Assembly (NCBI RefSeq): GCF_003589595.1
Contig: NW_020654289.1
Coordinates: forward strand, 3,751,964-3,815,963
DNA from: Hyposmocoma kahamanoa
Taxonomy: Eukaryota > Arthropoda > Insecta > Lepidoptera > Cosmopterigidae
DNA: 64,000 bases
Reading direction: 5' to 3'
Positions 10,380 through 21,876 of the stretch are shown piece after piece. Under the pieces are notes generated by a model. The model ran no database searches. It had not been told where the DNA came from and saw only the letters and a program-made list of their open reading frames with translations. Both the position numbers and the translations under genes were made by a program. The first letter of the stretch is position 1. The number at the start of each line of letters is the position of its first letter.

Positions 10380-10830
10380 TTTTTTTTTTTATAAAGTGTA
10401 AGTGCGCATTTCACCTCCATGTCACCTGATGGAAAGTGACGATGAGGTCGACGATGGAGTATGCATACCTAAATAAGTCTGCAGGCAGAGAATTCGATTC
10501 CATAGTTGTTCGCCATATAAATGTGGAAGCGTAACGCTTCGTGCGAATGTTTGGAATATCCACAACATAGGGGTGGAACCCAAGCCTACGTCTAGTCTCC
10601 CGGTGACGGAAGTTGATGGAAAAAAATAAGCAGGCAACTTTACGGCGTTGTTCAAGACTCTGCAGCTTCGCCTCCACTAATTCCAAGTCATCTATATAAG
10701 CCTCTGGGCATGGATGTCAATTGAATCCAAGGTAGCCAGTTGGTATGTAGCAGAGCCATCCCAAAAGTAGCAGCAGTACTCAATGCACGCCTGGACTTGT
10801 GCTTGGTACAGCTGAAGCAATTGTCCCGGT
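10380..10830 (-). mobile_element. Jockey-like LINE, 3' end
   Basis: On the minus strand this reads as the C-terminal part of a Jockey-like reverse transcriptase: QVQACIEYCC and WDGSATYQLATLDS upstream, a frameshift, then LEQRRKVACL, a Pro-x-x-x-DIPNIRTKRYA segment and SNSLPADLF before the end. A long T-run at 10380 is its poly(A) tail. Shorter pieces of the same family lie at 8126-8212 and 62737-62926. Confidence 0.8.
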
Positions 10831-10932
10831 GTAAAGGTGCTTATAACAATATTCTCAGTGTAGTATTTACTCTATTGATATTTTGATAATGACAAAATAT
10901 TTATGAAATATAAATGAAATTATGAACAACTT

Positions 10933-11130
10933 ATGACAAGGCTGCACAGCGTATTGATTCTATTTAGCGCCGTTTTACTCGGCACTTGGCTTATTATAGT
11001 TCCGGCATTTCACATAGATGCCCTTAAAGTCAAAGGTTATCCTTTTGTTAAGCTTGAATCTCTTCAAGAGGGTCGTGTTAAGTATGATCTCGTATTTATT
11101 TATAATTTTTTAAATAATAAGATAGACTGA
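10933..11130 (+). CDS. Candidate small or first-exon coding sequence with a signal anchor
   Basis: A 65-codon frame from ATG. Residues 5-26 form a hydrophobic segment (VLILFSAVLLGTWLIIV) after a basic start, followed by a soluble stretch with LKVKGYPFVKLESLQEGR. The coding half is richer in G/C than the flanks. The last 15 codons turn into AT-rich low-complexity sequence, and a possible donor (gtatga) lies at the transition near 11081, so this may be a first exon rather than a whole gene. I do not recognise the family. Confidence 0.35.
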   Translation: MTRLHSVLILFSAVLLGTWLIIVPAFHIDALKVKGYPFVKLESLQEGRVKYDLVFIYNFLNNKID

Positions 11131-11658
11131 AATAGTATTCTAGTCTTTGGTTTGTCAGTTCCGTATAAATATCCCCAAAAACTTTATAAAACTTTCTATG
11201 TTCCCTATTGTCGTACTAATATCCGATGTCACTCGTGTCCTTACCGAAATCGCAAACAAAATGAATGTAGCGTATTTTTTCGCATTTAAATTGTAGTATT
11301 TATTTCAATATCAAAGCTCAATTGCTTTCAATAATAACAGAACCGAAACGAAAAGGTAGTCAAACAAGAAAGTCATTCGAGCAAGTAACCATTGGATGGA
11401 AAACTTACCTTATGAAAGTTTTAGGGACAAGTTGAATGTTGTTGCTAGAACATTTTATTTTTATTTCACAATATTTCAAGGGGTAATTTCTCCATAACCT
11501 CCACCCCCAAAATACCTCAAAGGAGTCAAATAGCTAGTTCATTAACTATTTATGTAATTATTAGTTCGAATACACACATTAAGGCAATAAAATACTGTAA
11601 CAATAAAAAAATAAGATATAATTATAGCGCGAAATTCAATTTGAAGTTTACCATGAGC
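11131..11658. other. No recognisable feature
   Basis: AT-rich spacer up to the target duplication of the next element. Confidence 0.4.
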
Positions 11659-11666
11659 TTTTTAGT

Positions 11667-12182
11667 CATCAAGTATATAACCAGAATTAGAGACGAAATA
11701 TCACTTAATTTGTTTGAAAACCATTCTGCCAAATCATTACTGTGACAACTGTGCTCCGATTGGCCAGCCCGAATTCGAAACAACTGACGTATATTCGGGA
11801 TGACGTCAATTGTTTCACTTCAAATCGACCAGTTTAACTTGAGTTTTGTTGTAATGGACGAAATTGCGAAATTACATGATGAAATGTGATTCCGTTTGTT
11901 TTGTAATTAGATGTTTTGCTGTTTTTTCCATACCACCGAATGGAACAGCCCTCCATAGTCAGAGATGTTATCTTTATTGCAATAAATACAGAATATTTTT
12001 GGAATATACGGAGACGTCCACACAGGTCAGTTGTTGGCGCTGTACTATTTCAGTTTTCTCATTTGTGATTTCAGCGCAAACGAGAGTTTATATTTAAAAG
12101 TGATATAACCCCGTTTGCCTGATAAGTTGCCAGGGATGGATGGCCCTTACTTGGTCTCTATTACTTGGTTATATACTCGATG
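11667..12182 (+). mobile_element. Family D hAT-like non-autonomous element (516 bp)
   Basis: Ends catcaagtatataacc and ggttatatactcgatg are inverted repeats extending to about 30 bp. The perfect 8-bp target duplication tttttagt flanks it (11659-11666, 12183-12190). The interior has no intact gene. A second copy in the opposite direction is at 15285-15764. Confidence 0.8.
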
Positions 12183-12259
12183 TTTTTAGTGAAGGAAAAA
12201 TAGTGAGAAATCCTGTACATATTTGCGTAGCAACTTAATGATGTGTATCGTTTCAATAG

Positions 12260-12410
12260 AGCGTAAAACATACAGAGAACGAGTGCGGGTCGGGCGCGTG
12301 TCGGGTTGGAAGCACGGCGGGTGTAATTCTGTGTATGTATATGGACGACACCACACCACGAACGGGCGCGGTACCCGACCCGATCCCGTCCCGCGCTCGT
12401 AGTGATGTGA
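12260..12410. repeat. G/C-rich imperfect inverted repeat
   Basis: 'gaacgagtgcgggtcgggcg' near 12276 pairs with 'cccgtcccgcgctcgt' near 12384-12400. Strikingly G/C-rich against an AT-rich background. Could be a MITE end pair; no target duplication identified. Confidence 0.4.
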
Positions 12411-12449
12411 CTGATTTGTCATTATTAGATTATTTTGCAGATGTGTGTG

Positions 12450-12530
12450 ATGTTCCCAGTCCGTATTGAGCCCGCGTGGGAACTAGAGGCCCCAGCCCTC
12501 CCATTGTGAGAGAAGAGGCTTCATCTCACA
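12450..12530 (+). mobile_element. RTE-type LINE 3' UTR scrap
   Basis: 'ccgtattgagcccgcgtggg' followed by 'ctcccattgtgagagaagag' resembles the 3' non-coding end that lepidopteran RTE elements often leave as a short fragment. This rests on recalled family features. Confidence 0.45.
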
Positions 12531-12682
12531 ATTCCGCCAGATTGACTAATATATCGGCCATTATTATATTACTCCAAATTCAAATGGCGGAAAAAAAAAA
12601 CAAATTTGAAAACATTACCTTTATACATATGATGTACTTACTGTTCTTCTTACCCCAGCTGACTATTTAAAGTTCATCCATG

Positions 12683-12975
12683 ATTTTTTTATGATATCAA
12701 GTGACGGGACGAAAACATCGTTCGCCTTGTGATAAGCGACGCGCCTGTCCATAACAGTTGCAGTGCTACTCAGAGCTTTACAAAAAAAATAAAAGACTGC
12801 TACCTTGAGACATAAATTGACAAGTCCCATGTGCTTGTAATTTCACCAACAAACCCTACCCTTCGCAACCTAAACGCAGTAATGTTCACGTTACTGCTGT
12901 TGGCAGCAATTGGTAATGTGGCATTACTTCACTGGACGATCTCTTTCACAAAGAGCTATAATATACTGCTGCTAA
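12683..12975 (-). mobile_element. Family A repeat, full length
   Basis: From the T-run and 'atatcaagtgacgggacg' through 'gacataaattgacaagtccc' to 'cactggacgatctctttcac'. The central G/C-rich 'ctgaggggc' portion is altered to an A-run. Confidence 0.75.
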
Positions 12976-13457
12976 AATGATAATGTTGGACGGAAGGGGT
13001 TAAGTTGGTAAATATAACACACAGCGAATGTAATAACAAATACATGCCCATTCAACACGTAAGTTGGCTTTACGGGAATTTCTCACACGTTTAGATTGAC
13101 TGTGATAAAATAAAACCGTACAGCACCAACCAACATTACGCTGCGGATGGAAAAATTCCGAATATTGACGTTGTGTTCGTTATCTACCAAGTTTTGTTCA
13201 ATGACATACCAGTTTCAACGGCAGATATAGCCTGGCGTTGTATGTGCATGTAGACACATGTTTGTAAACTTCATTTATATTCAAATGTTATTGAACCTGA
13301 CGCCGCCCTCTCTAGGAATATCCTGTCTGCTGGTATTCTTATTTTAAGCAAGCTTTTACGACCTGGATTATTTTTGGTCTTTTGCTGGGCTTAATTTTCT
13401 ATGCGCTTTTCGCGATTAACGATTATTACAGTACCACCTATTCTGTTCTCTTTAATA

Positions 13458-14147
13458 TTTTTTTATAATATCAAGTGACGGGACAAACAAGTCGTGCGCC
13501 TGATGGTAAGCTACGCGCCTGTCCATAACAGTTGCAGTGCCAGCTCTTTAAATGGCAAAGATCTGAGGAGCACCGCCACTGCACTTGTCACATTGAGGCA
13601 TAAGTTGACAAGTCCCATGTAATTTCACACATACCCTTCAAAACCGGAACACAGTGAAAGAGGTGTGACCAGGTTCACGGCAGTAAAACAGAAAACTTCA
13701 GGTCCACAAATTTATTTAAAGTCTATAAAGAAAAGAAAAGGTAACAAAGAAGGCTGTAACAATAAACTGTATATATAGAAAACAGGTACATTATTACAAA
13801 ACACTCCTTAACTTGATGGATATTTAGATATTAAGTAGACACCCCAAAAGGGCTAAGTTATACTGAATTACAGATACGTATTCATAGGTACATGATAAGG
13901 CTGTATAAGTTATAAACTTATTAAAATTGACACATGATTTAGATTACTAATGATTGTAAACTTAGTAAGGGAATCAAAATTAGACAAGTTGCCAGGAACT
14001 TGAGAACGGCGATAAAAAAATGGCATGACGATGCAAGGAGGTCACACCGTCACAACAGTAATGCTGACATTACTGCTTGGCGGCAGAAATAGATAAGGTG
14101 GCAGTACTACCCTGGACGAATTTTTTCACTGCAATAAGATAGCTATG
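13458..14147 (-). mobile_element. Family A repeat split by a 399-bp insertion
   Basis: The left part, 13458-13655, ends at 'ccggaacacagt'. The right part resumes at 14055 with 'acagtaatgctgacattact' and continues to 'ctggacgaattttttcac'. Joining the flanks restores the family A order without loss. Confidence 0.8.
13656..14054. mobile_element. 399-bp insertion inside a family A repeat
   Basis: Flanked by the 5-bp direct repeat acagt (13651-13655 and 14055-14059). Near its ends are ggtgtgacc (13662-13670) and the exact complement ggtcacacc (14040-14048). The 5-bp duplication and lack of coding fit a solo LTR or small transposon; I cannot decide which. Confidence 0.55.
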
Positions 14148-14497
14148 AACATTGACCTAGTGAGACAGTAAGTTCTAGACCGTGACAGCAACATTTTATG
14201 TGTGTTGTTACATTGCAACTTTACTAAAATGTAATCCGGGAACAAAATATGGTGACTCCTTCGAGTTTTACTTAATATTGTCAGTAATACGGAATTTGGT
14301 CTATGATTATTAATAACTGCAAATGGATTTTCTTGGTAAAACTTTTATTTTTTCTTCAAGTTGTATCCTTAGGGTAATAAAGTCTCTTGTGATCGTATAT
14401 GAAAAATGATTCTATCACACAATAATCCTAAAAATTATAAGAATTACTTGTTACTAGTCACGTATATTTGGAATGTTGTAACTCTCTTTTTTAAGGA

Positions 14498-14700
14498 ACA
14501 GAAACATTTGGGCGCCAGTGCCAGACACGACCCAAGCACAGAAAAATTCGTGAGGTCCGCTGGTTCGTTCCGTGTCTTAGTTGGTATAGCGTCTGCCACG
14601 GTATGCAAGAAGACGTCGGTTCGAAACCGACCGGATCGAAGGATTTTTTTTTCTGAGTGTTCGATCTTTGTATTAATAATTATAACAAACTATTGGTGAT
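14498..14700 (+). mobile_element. SINE-1 (tRNA-derived)
   Basis: Contains a tRNA-like core: a box A-like 'tagttggtatagcg' and box B ggttcgaaacc at 14618-14628. The tail 'ttctgagtgttcgatctttg' and AT-rich end are shared with copies at 41624 and 60948. Confidence 0.75.
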
Positions 14701-15284
14701 TTTTTAAGTTGTCCAAAAACTACTTTTGGTGAAGTAGTGATTAATCTACACCGTAACCAAATCTACGTGCAAAGCAACCATATTATATTGCGGAACGAAA
14801 CAAAGTATTGTAGGAGTAAATACCGCATCGGTCCGACAAGGGTGCTGATGGCGGCCGTTATCACTTACCTGAAACAAATAGATTGCAATGCGTTACTTCA
14901 CAAGTTTGTTATTCTTAATTAGAAGGAGAAACTTACACTAAAACACCGTCTACGCATACTGTCATAAATAAAGTGTCAGGGTTATAATAAGTCCACCAAT
15001 TTTGAATAATGAATAAGATTTTTTAATCTATGCTTGGTATTGTTAAATAAATGAGCGGTGGTATTGTAAACTAAATGAGTTTGAGAGTGGTTTCTCAATT
15101 GAGATTGACCGAAATGGAAATTTTGGTGGCGCTATGTATGACTTAAAATTCGAATCAATGCTTAGCAGCGACAACTCTCTAATGGTGAAGAAACATATTA
15201 TCATGGAACCTGCATGCCAAAGACGATTTATTACCCTTGGAAAAAGTATGAAGCCTCGATTACGGATTGAGTATTCGTGTCAGG
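14701..15284. other. No recognisable feature
   Basis: A 61-codon frame at 14737-14922 has no family resemblance. The repeated word 'aaataaatgagcggtggtat' / 'taaactaaatgagtt' is too weak to call. Confidence 0.35.
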
Positions 15285-15764
15285 TATCGAGTATATAACC
15301 AGACACAGAGACGAAATAATTGCCATACATTTCTGGTAACTCATCAGTGATACATCACTTATAAATATCAACTCGCGTTTGCACTGAAAAGACAGACAAC
15401 TGAGTGTCTCCGTATATTCCAAAAATATTTTGTATTTATTGTAATAAAGATAATATCTCTAACAATGGCGTGCTGTTCCATTCGGTGGTATGTCGAAAAA
15501 CAGCAAAACATCTAATTACAAAACAAATAAAATCAAATTTCATCAGTAATTAAATATTAAATAAGTAATTTTGCAATTTTCGTTTATTATAGCCAAGCTC
15601 AAGTTAACTGGCCAATTTGAAGTGAAACAATTGACGACGCCCGTCAATTGTTTCGAATTCGGGCTGGTCAATCAGAGCGCAGTTGTCACAGTAATGATAT
15701 GGCAGAATAGTTTTCAAACAAATGAAATTACATTTCGTCTCCATTTCTGGTTATACACTCGATG
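15285..15764 (-). mobile_element. Family D element, second copy, inverted
   Basis: Reverse orientation of 11667-12182: shared blocks include 'caaaacatctaattacaaaa', 'ccattcggtggtatg' and 'cgaattcgggctgg'. Flanks gtgtcagg (15277-15284) and gtgacaga (15765-15772) agree at six of eight positions, a decayed target duplication. Confidence 0.75.
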
Positions 15765-16111
15765 GTGACAGATTATGACCCTTGGCTTAGTTTGGTTGAT
15801 GATGTTGATTGGATAAAAAACAAACCGTATTTTAGTAACGCAGATCGAAGGTTCAATTATTATAATGAATCCCGGTTAAGTAACATAGTATTTTGAATCA
15901 AAGGAACATCGTTCAATTGTACAATTTATTAAAAAAGAAACACTTGAAATCTAATTTTTGTCTTTTAACTTAGTAAATAATTTAAAATAATATTGAATAT
16001 AGCTTAATTTATAGTTGAAAGCTGAATATTGATGTCAGTTGTGCAAAGTGCATATACAACAATTATTGAAATATGTACAAAAAGTCGGGTACATTGATCT
16101 TTTTATTTCAG

Positions 16112-16186
16112 ATCATCCCGAATATGTATAACTCAATTCTGATAAAAGTGTTAGTTGTGCCTTTTTTCGTTCCGACGACAGTTTAA
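16112..16186 (+). CDS. Candidate terminal exon, hydrophobic C-terminus
   Basis: A strong 3' splice site (ctttttatttcag) precedes 24 open codons ending in TAA; the residues are hydrophobic at the end (LIKVLVVPFFVPTTV). No upstream exon can be attached. Chance occurrence is quite possible. Confidence 0.2.
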   Translation: MIPNMYNSILIKVLVVPFFVPTTV

Positions 16187-16486
16187 TTTCCAAAGCCAAA
16201 AAAAATATACCATTACAAAAATCTTAAAAGAACACGTTATTACTCGAATCTAACGAAAACCCTCGACTCGGCGAAAATTATAATAATGTATAAACGGCAT
16301 TTATTACAAGGGGATGAACCAAAATCCCCATCTTGGAGTCACGTATCTTAGATAATAAAGTCACGCGCAAAAAGACTTTGATTCACATACGCGGCCTACA
16401 TAATTGTCTGGCATATTCTTTGGATTGGCTAATATTTGAGTAATTTTAAGGTTTTTAATATGAACATAATTCGAATGACTGAATTA

Positions 16487-16793
16487 GAGCCAGTCCACAC
16501 GATGCATCGCGACAGCGCGGCGGGCGCGGCGCCTGGAGGGTGCCATTGCGTCGTCCTACATAGAAATATCGCACGCGCCCCACTTTGGTCATGTAACCAG
16601 CGAGACGAGGTGAAGAGACGTGTACGTGTTGCGTAGCCAGAGTCGCTTCCCGTAGCACAATTGTGTAACGTTGCGTCGTAGCGGCGGAGAAATGTTGCTA
16701 CGTCACTAAAGCGGCGTAGCACCACCCGTGTGTCCGCCAAACATGGTGAAATCTTGGCGGTGCGGTGCTACAACGCATCGTGTGGACCGACTC
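16487..16793. mobile_element. PIF/Harbinger-like MITE (family H, type 1)
   Basis: Inverted ends gagccagtccacacgatgc and gcatcgtgtggaccgactc (17 of 19 pairs match) flanked by the 3-bp target TTA on both sides (16484-16486, 16794-16796). TTA/TAA target choice is the PIF/Harbinger hallmark. The interior is G/C-rich, which creates spurious overlapping reading frames. Confidence 0.8.
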
Positions 16794-16796
16794 TTA

Positions 16797-17684
16797 GGTT
16801 GATGGCTCTTTATTTCTCTCAAGCGATTAGCCTTAACTATGGATTTCAAAACAGTGGAACAAACTTTTTGAGCGCTCCTTATTGTTGTAATTTAAAATAT
16901 TGTAATTAATAAAAAATATTTAGTATATTTCTATCGTTACACATTATATACGTACCGGCAAAAATTTGGGTGGTTAAAACGTACATTTAATTAATCTACC
17001 TGATAGCGCTAGCTTTGACATTAAATTAAGTTTTAACAACATAAAAACACTTCATAAAAAAGGGACTCTGAATGCTTTCTATTGTTTATTTTAATACTTT
17101 TTGTAGGTAAACTGATACGATTGTCTACTTGGAATTAAATATTATTAATTTTAAATAATTAATTATTATAATTCCTTATTCCCCATGGACCAATGTATAT
17201 AGTCTATTAAATGTAGGAAATAAGACAAAGTTATTGCATCATTTTGATTAATTTAACATAAAAATTTTAATCATAAAAAACAATATTTTCCCTTTACAAT
17301 GGTAAAGGTAAAGTATTTTAAAGTAATTTACATCAAGTGCTAATATTAAAAATACCTTTGAAGAAACTCTCTAGTTTCTAGTTCACATTAGGAATTAACC
17401 TGTGTGGCAGATCTCCAGGATACTATAGAACAATAATGGGAATGAAACTTGAACAATGACAGAGAGAAATTAAGAACGATTATAATGAATAATCAATGAG
17501 GATGTGTTAAGAATGGTACAAGAATAGGTCACAAGATATTTTCAGAATCAATGGCGAAATATGTTTGAGCATCTGATAAGTCATGATAATTTTCTTATAA
17601 ACATTAGAAGATCAAAGAAAAGAGTGGTAGGGTAAGACCTAATACCTAGACGAAGTTATTAAGATTAGGTAACGAAGATAGTTA
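16797..17684. other. No recognisable feature
   Basis: Very AT-rich spacer without reading frames or repeats recognised. Confidence 0.4.
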
Positions 17685-17687
17685 TTA

Positions 17688-18149
17688 GCGGGATTTACAC
17701 AAACACTCTATCGCTCGTGATACAGCAATCGTGCGATATTGAACGCGTGTGTAAAAACATTGGAAGGGAAAGGGTAAGACCGAGTGATTGCGTTTATTAG
17801 TCGCACGTGGAATTGCGCTCTTCAACACGCGCCAGTTTCATGCGGTCTATCCTGCAAAATTAGCCTTTACACGGACGCTCTTTCCGTTGTAACAAAAACG
17901 AACACGAGCAATCGCGTGCGAAAGAACGTTAGTTTAAAAAAACTTCAAACAGATAATCGTGCACGATTGCCCGTTCGGGCTTTCCTGCGTGCAATCCTGC
18001 ACGCTCTCCTGCATGGCTAGCACGATAAGGTGCGACTTGCGCGAGATCTCCATACGAGAATAGCGTATCTCGCGCTCATTGTCGCTCTCGCGTTAGTCGC
18101 GCCCTGTCGTGCTAGTGCGATAGAGTGAAGGGGTGTGTAAAGGAAGCCA
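17688..18149. mobile_element. PIF/Harbinger-like MITE (family H, type 2)
   Basis: Ends gcgggatttacacaaacact and the inverted 'agtgaaggggtgtgtaaagg' share the core TTTACAC...CACTCTATCGC. TTA flanks both sides (17685-17687, 18150-18152). A 5' half-copy of the same family is at 21424-21635. Confidence 0.75.
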
Positions 18150-18368
18150 TTATCGTGCTAAATTAGGGTTGTACACAGATGGTTTGCCATTATTCCACCA
18201 ACAAGAGCCTAGGTCTTAAATAAGAAGTAGAAGAGCATAATAATTTATTTAGTTGTTATTTGGTTGCCATATTATGAAAAAAATTAAATAGTCTTATTGT
18301 TGTTTTCGATAGTTTTGTCGTTGGACTGTGAAAGGAGATCTAATTTCGAAGAATTGTATGGACAGTGA

Positions 18369-19250
18369 ATGTCATTAACAAGACATACAAGTGTACTATT
18401 TGCTGATGATGTGTCAATCTTAATAGTCAATAAAGGCTTATCTGTGAAGCAGTACGAAGAAGAGATCAATTTGACCCTAAAACACATTACAGACTGGCTT
18501 CACAGCATTGATCTATCTGTTAACTTAATAAAAACTAAAGCTATGCAATTCTATACTCATCAAGCTAAACTGCCAAGTATTAATATTTGTTACAAAGCAG
18601 TATATATAGAAACAGTACAAAATTACAAAATTTCTCGGTCTATACCTATGTATAATTTCAGGTTTCCAATTTAAATGCGAATCTATATTCGCATTTAAAT
18701 TGGAAACCTGAAATTGAAACCATAAACAATAAACTATCAAGTCTATCGTACGCCCTGTTGATGCTGACAAGAAATGCCTCACGTGATACTCTAGACAGCG
18801 TATTATGGAACAGTGTATCCAATACTCAATTATGGAGTCATCCTTTGGGGTAACTGCGTGAACGTCAACTCTACATTTGTCCTTCAAAAGAGGTGTATTC
18901 GTATAATATGAAATAAAGACTTTATGACGTCAGCCAGACCTTTGTTTAGACATAATAACATTTTAATGTTGACAGGTATATATAGTTTGTATTTATGTTT
19001 GTTTGTGCGCGGTAATAAGGGTTATTTCACTCAAAAATTGACAGTACAAAACTATAATCTACGATCGCGGCTTAACTTACTGCAATAAATAACTACCTCA
19101 GATATTTGCTTTAGAAGTATTTACTCTACGGCCATTCATGTGTACAATTACTTACCAAATGGTATAAAAATGTTAGATAGTATGACTTTTGGCAAAACTT
19201 CAAAGATGTGGTTCATTGAAAAATGTTTTTACAGTTTAAATGATTTTTTT
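18369..19250 (+). mobile_element. CR1/Jockey-like LINE with FADD box, decayed
   Basis: The reverse-transcriptase catalytic box FADD is encoded at 18399-18410 within LFADDVSILI, followed by the NLIKTKAMQF segment and, after a disruption at 18654-18686, the downstream NWKPEIETINNKLSSLSYAL block and a further decayed C-terminus to about 19250 (VYNYLPNGIK). The two catalytic Asp codons are intact, but the gene is broken by an inverted duplication, stops and a missing N-terminus. Related to, but distinct from, the copy at 3540. Confidence 0.8.
18654..18715. repeat. Perfect 29-bp hairpin inside the LINE
   Basis: Arms 18654-18682 and 18687-18715 are exact reverse complements, with loop ctat. The right arm belongs to the LINE coding frame (encoding SHLNWKPEI); the left arm is an inverted extra copy. 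Confidence 0.95.
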
Positions 19251-20678
19251 ATTATAAGCAATGTGAATAAATATTAATGAAATTAAATTAACGTAATAAT
19301 GAATTCATATGCTTTATGTACAAGTTTATTTTAATTTCTTAATTAATTTGTACTTTAGACATTAATACTTTAAACATTGTACGCCCGTAGCGTAGTATTG
19401 TGAGGACTGTAATTATGTTCATAAGATCTTAATGTTCACTACATTCACACAATAAACGAATTCTACTCTATTCATATCGATCTAACTATTAATACTTATA
19501 TTTTGACAGTTTTGCCGAAATCACTTCGTAAAATACCCTCTGCATTGATGATGATCCTATTATTCCAAAATGACGATCATTTTGTTTATACAGTATTTTA
19601 CGTATTATACGTATGAATTTTAATTTAAATTCAAATTAAAGAGACTCGACCGTTTATTGCGTAATCGTAACCAATATTTGATCGATAGAATATATATCAA
19701 CTGCAATCATTAGCTACTTGAAAACTGGCAACTCTTCTGCAGAGTGAACTGCCATTTTACCTTCTTTTGGAAAAAATATACATTCTCTCCCTCTATCCCT
19801 CGTCCCACTTCCTTTCAACGCCTGTTGTCCCTATCCTCTCACTCAAAAATGTATCATACTCTTTTTAAATTCATACATATAAATCATATAAAACTTTAAA
19901 TATTATAAATATATTAACACTATATTTCATAATGCATACATGTTTATGACAACTTGTATTGTCTAATTTGTGCCGTCTCTTTTGTTCTAGGAAAAATTGT
20001 TTATGTATTGCATAACACATCCTTCATTGCTTTTATGAAATTAGAAAGCGGACACTGGCAGAATTGATACTTATTGTCTCACAAGCCACATTAAGAAAAA
20101 AATACATACAGCTTTTGCTAAGTACAGTCCAGCCTTTTAGCAACAACGACCAGAATACAATTATAACACCTATTGAATACACATAACATAGCTAAGAACC
20201 AATAGAACCCTATATGATATACATAATAATTTGTATGTCTTTACATATACCAAAGCACTATTCCCGATCAAAATTTATAGGCTATTTGAGAGTTAATTGA
20301 GATCATATCTCAACTACCCGTCGTTTCCGAACAGTGAAAATATGGCCCTATGTCAACAGCATATAATTGAATCTACAATGAAAATTATAATTAATTTATT
20401 GTGTATTCTAAATTAAACTCACTGTCATAAATAGGATTAATGGAAGGGTATGAAATATTGGACTTTCAAACGATTTTAATTAGTCTATGATGTGTTAGAT
20501 TTAGTGAGAATAATTGTATTATTAAGAGATTTCAAAAAGTGGAAGAGGTTCTCAGTGCGACGGTTTTTTTAAATAATAACAGTATATAATAACGCCCTCA
20601 CTCATAGCCCCGCACTAAAGAAACCCAGTATTGCGGGTGCCATAAAATACACATGACAACATTACCAGAGAAATAAAT
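19251..20678. other. LINE 3' remainder, then no recognisable feature
   Basis: The first ~230 bases probably hold the 3' UTR of the preceding LINE, ending near 'cacacaataaacgaattcta' at 19450. A possible splice acceptor (ctcttttgttctag, 19978-19991) opens a short frame that I cannot connect to anything. Confidence 0.35.
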
Positions 20679-21190
20679 GTAGGCTACACAAATAGAGAAG
20701 GAAATTCAAAGAGGAGAAAGCGACAGTTGGGCACGCTATTGGTCGCTCAAAGAGATACTTAAGAATGAAGTAATCCCAATGTCAGACAAGTGCAAAGTCC
20801 TCAACGGATCCATCCTACCAGTGCTCACATAGGGGTGCCCAACATGGAGCTTGACTGAGTCTCTCAGCCAAAGACTAAAGGTGTGCCAACAAGGGATAGA
20901 GAGAAGCATGTTACACATCAAGCTGATAGACAAATGGAGACTAAAGAAAGATGTCGCAACGAAATCAAAAGACTGAAGTGGCTGCTGGTGCTGGTGACAC
21001 ACGGTAAGATCAGCAAAAGAAAAGTGGTCAAAAGATGTGACAAATTGGTATCCACGAAAGAGGCATAGAGGAAGGCCAACAAGAAGGTGGGAAGACGATC
21101 TGCCCCGAGAATGGCGCCGGTCCGCAGAAGACCGTTTCTTATGGAGAAATATGGAGGAGGTCTATGTCAAAGGACAACCTGATTAGAACC
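20679..21190 (+). mobile_element. RTE-type LINE, C-terminal remnant
   Basis: One frame reads TQIEKEIQRG, ILKNEVIPMSDKCKVLNGSI, LPVLT (stop), W-S-L-T, then frameshifts, and ends RHRGRPTRRWEDDL and WRRSAEDRFLWRNMEE. The G-R-P-x-x-RW-x-DD-L signature is characteristic of the RTE C-terminus. Several stops; not functional. Confidence 0.85.
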
Positions 21191-21423
21191 AGAACCGATG
21201 CTGATGATAGAATTAAGAATTAATACTGTTAGAAGTAAGCATTAGGTTAGACTTACAATTAATTTAGATTTAGAAGTAATCAGTGAATAAAGGCTATTTT
21301 TATTTTTTTTATTTAAACAAATATTTCGAATCGGACCTGGCACCTCTGCGTGGCAGCTCAGCATGGCAACTATTCCGCCACAGAGACAGTTAAAAAAACA
21401 AACAGGCAGTTTAAAAATTTTCG

Positions 21424-21635
21424 CAAACACTCTATCGCGCGTGATACAGTACTCGTGCGCGAATGTCATGTCATTACCATTGGAAGGGAAAGGGAAACAC
21501 TGCACGATTGCCCTTATTAATCGCACGCTCAACACGCGCTAGTCTATCCTGCACGGTCTACACAGACGCTCTTTCTGTTGATTGCCCGTGCAAGGTTTCC
21601 CGCGCGTAATCCCGCACGCTCCTGCAACTGATCCC
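21424..21635 (+). mobile_element. Half-copy of the type 2 Harbinger-like MITE
   Basis: 'aacactctatcgcgcgtgat' and 'ccattggaagggaaaggg' and 'cgctctttctgttg' follow the same order as 17700-17900. The right half and its inverted end are missing. Confidence 0.7.
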
Positions 21636-21876
21636 ATCGAGATTCTTGTTAAACTACGTCTTCGATAGTAAAAGATGATTGCCGTTGTGTCATATTGTAT
21701 ACCTAAAAACGTATGCATTTAAAAAAAAATGGTTACAATTTACTTTTGCTGTTAGAAAGTTAAATGGCATTGACATGAAAGGCGGGTAGATGTTTGACAG
21801 CCCATAGCGGCCATGTTGTTGGGGCTGCTCTTGTCAAATCTGTTGTTTATTTTTCAGTCACTAAAGACAAATTATC

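Noticed and set aside
16429..16740. Overlapping reading frames on both strands, up to 103 codons
   Set aside because: They fall in the G/C-rich interior of a Harbinger-like MITE, where stops are rare; no frame resembles a protein family.
17784..18020. 78-codon reading frame
   Set aside because: Inside the type 2 Harbinger-like MITE; not shared as a frame with the half-copy at 21424.
18525..18887. 120-codon minus-strand frame
   Set aside because: Antisense of a clearly coding LINE region; its length is helped by the perfect hairpin.
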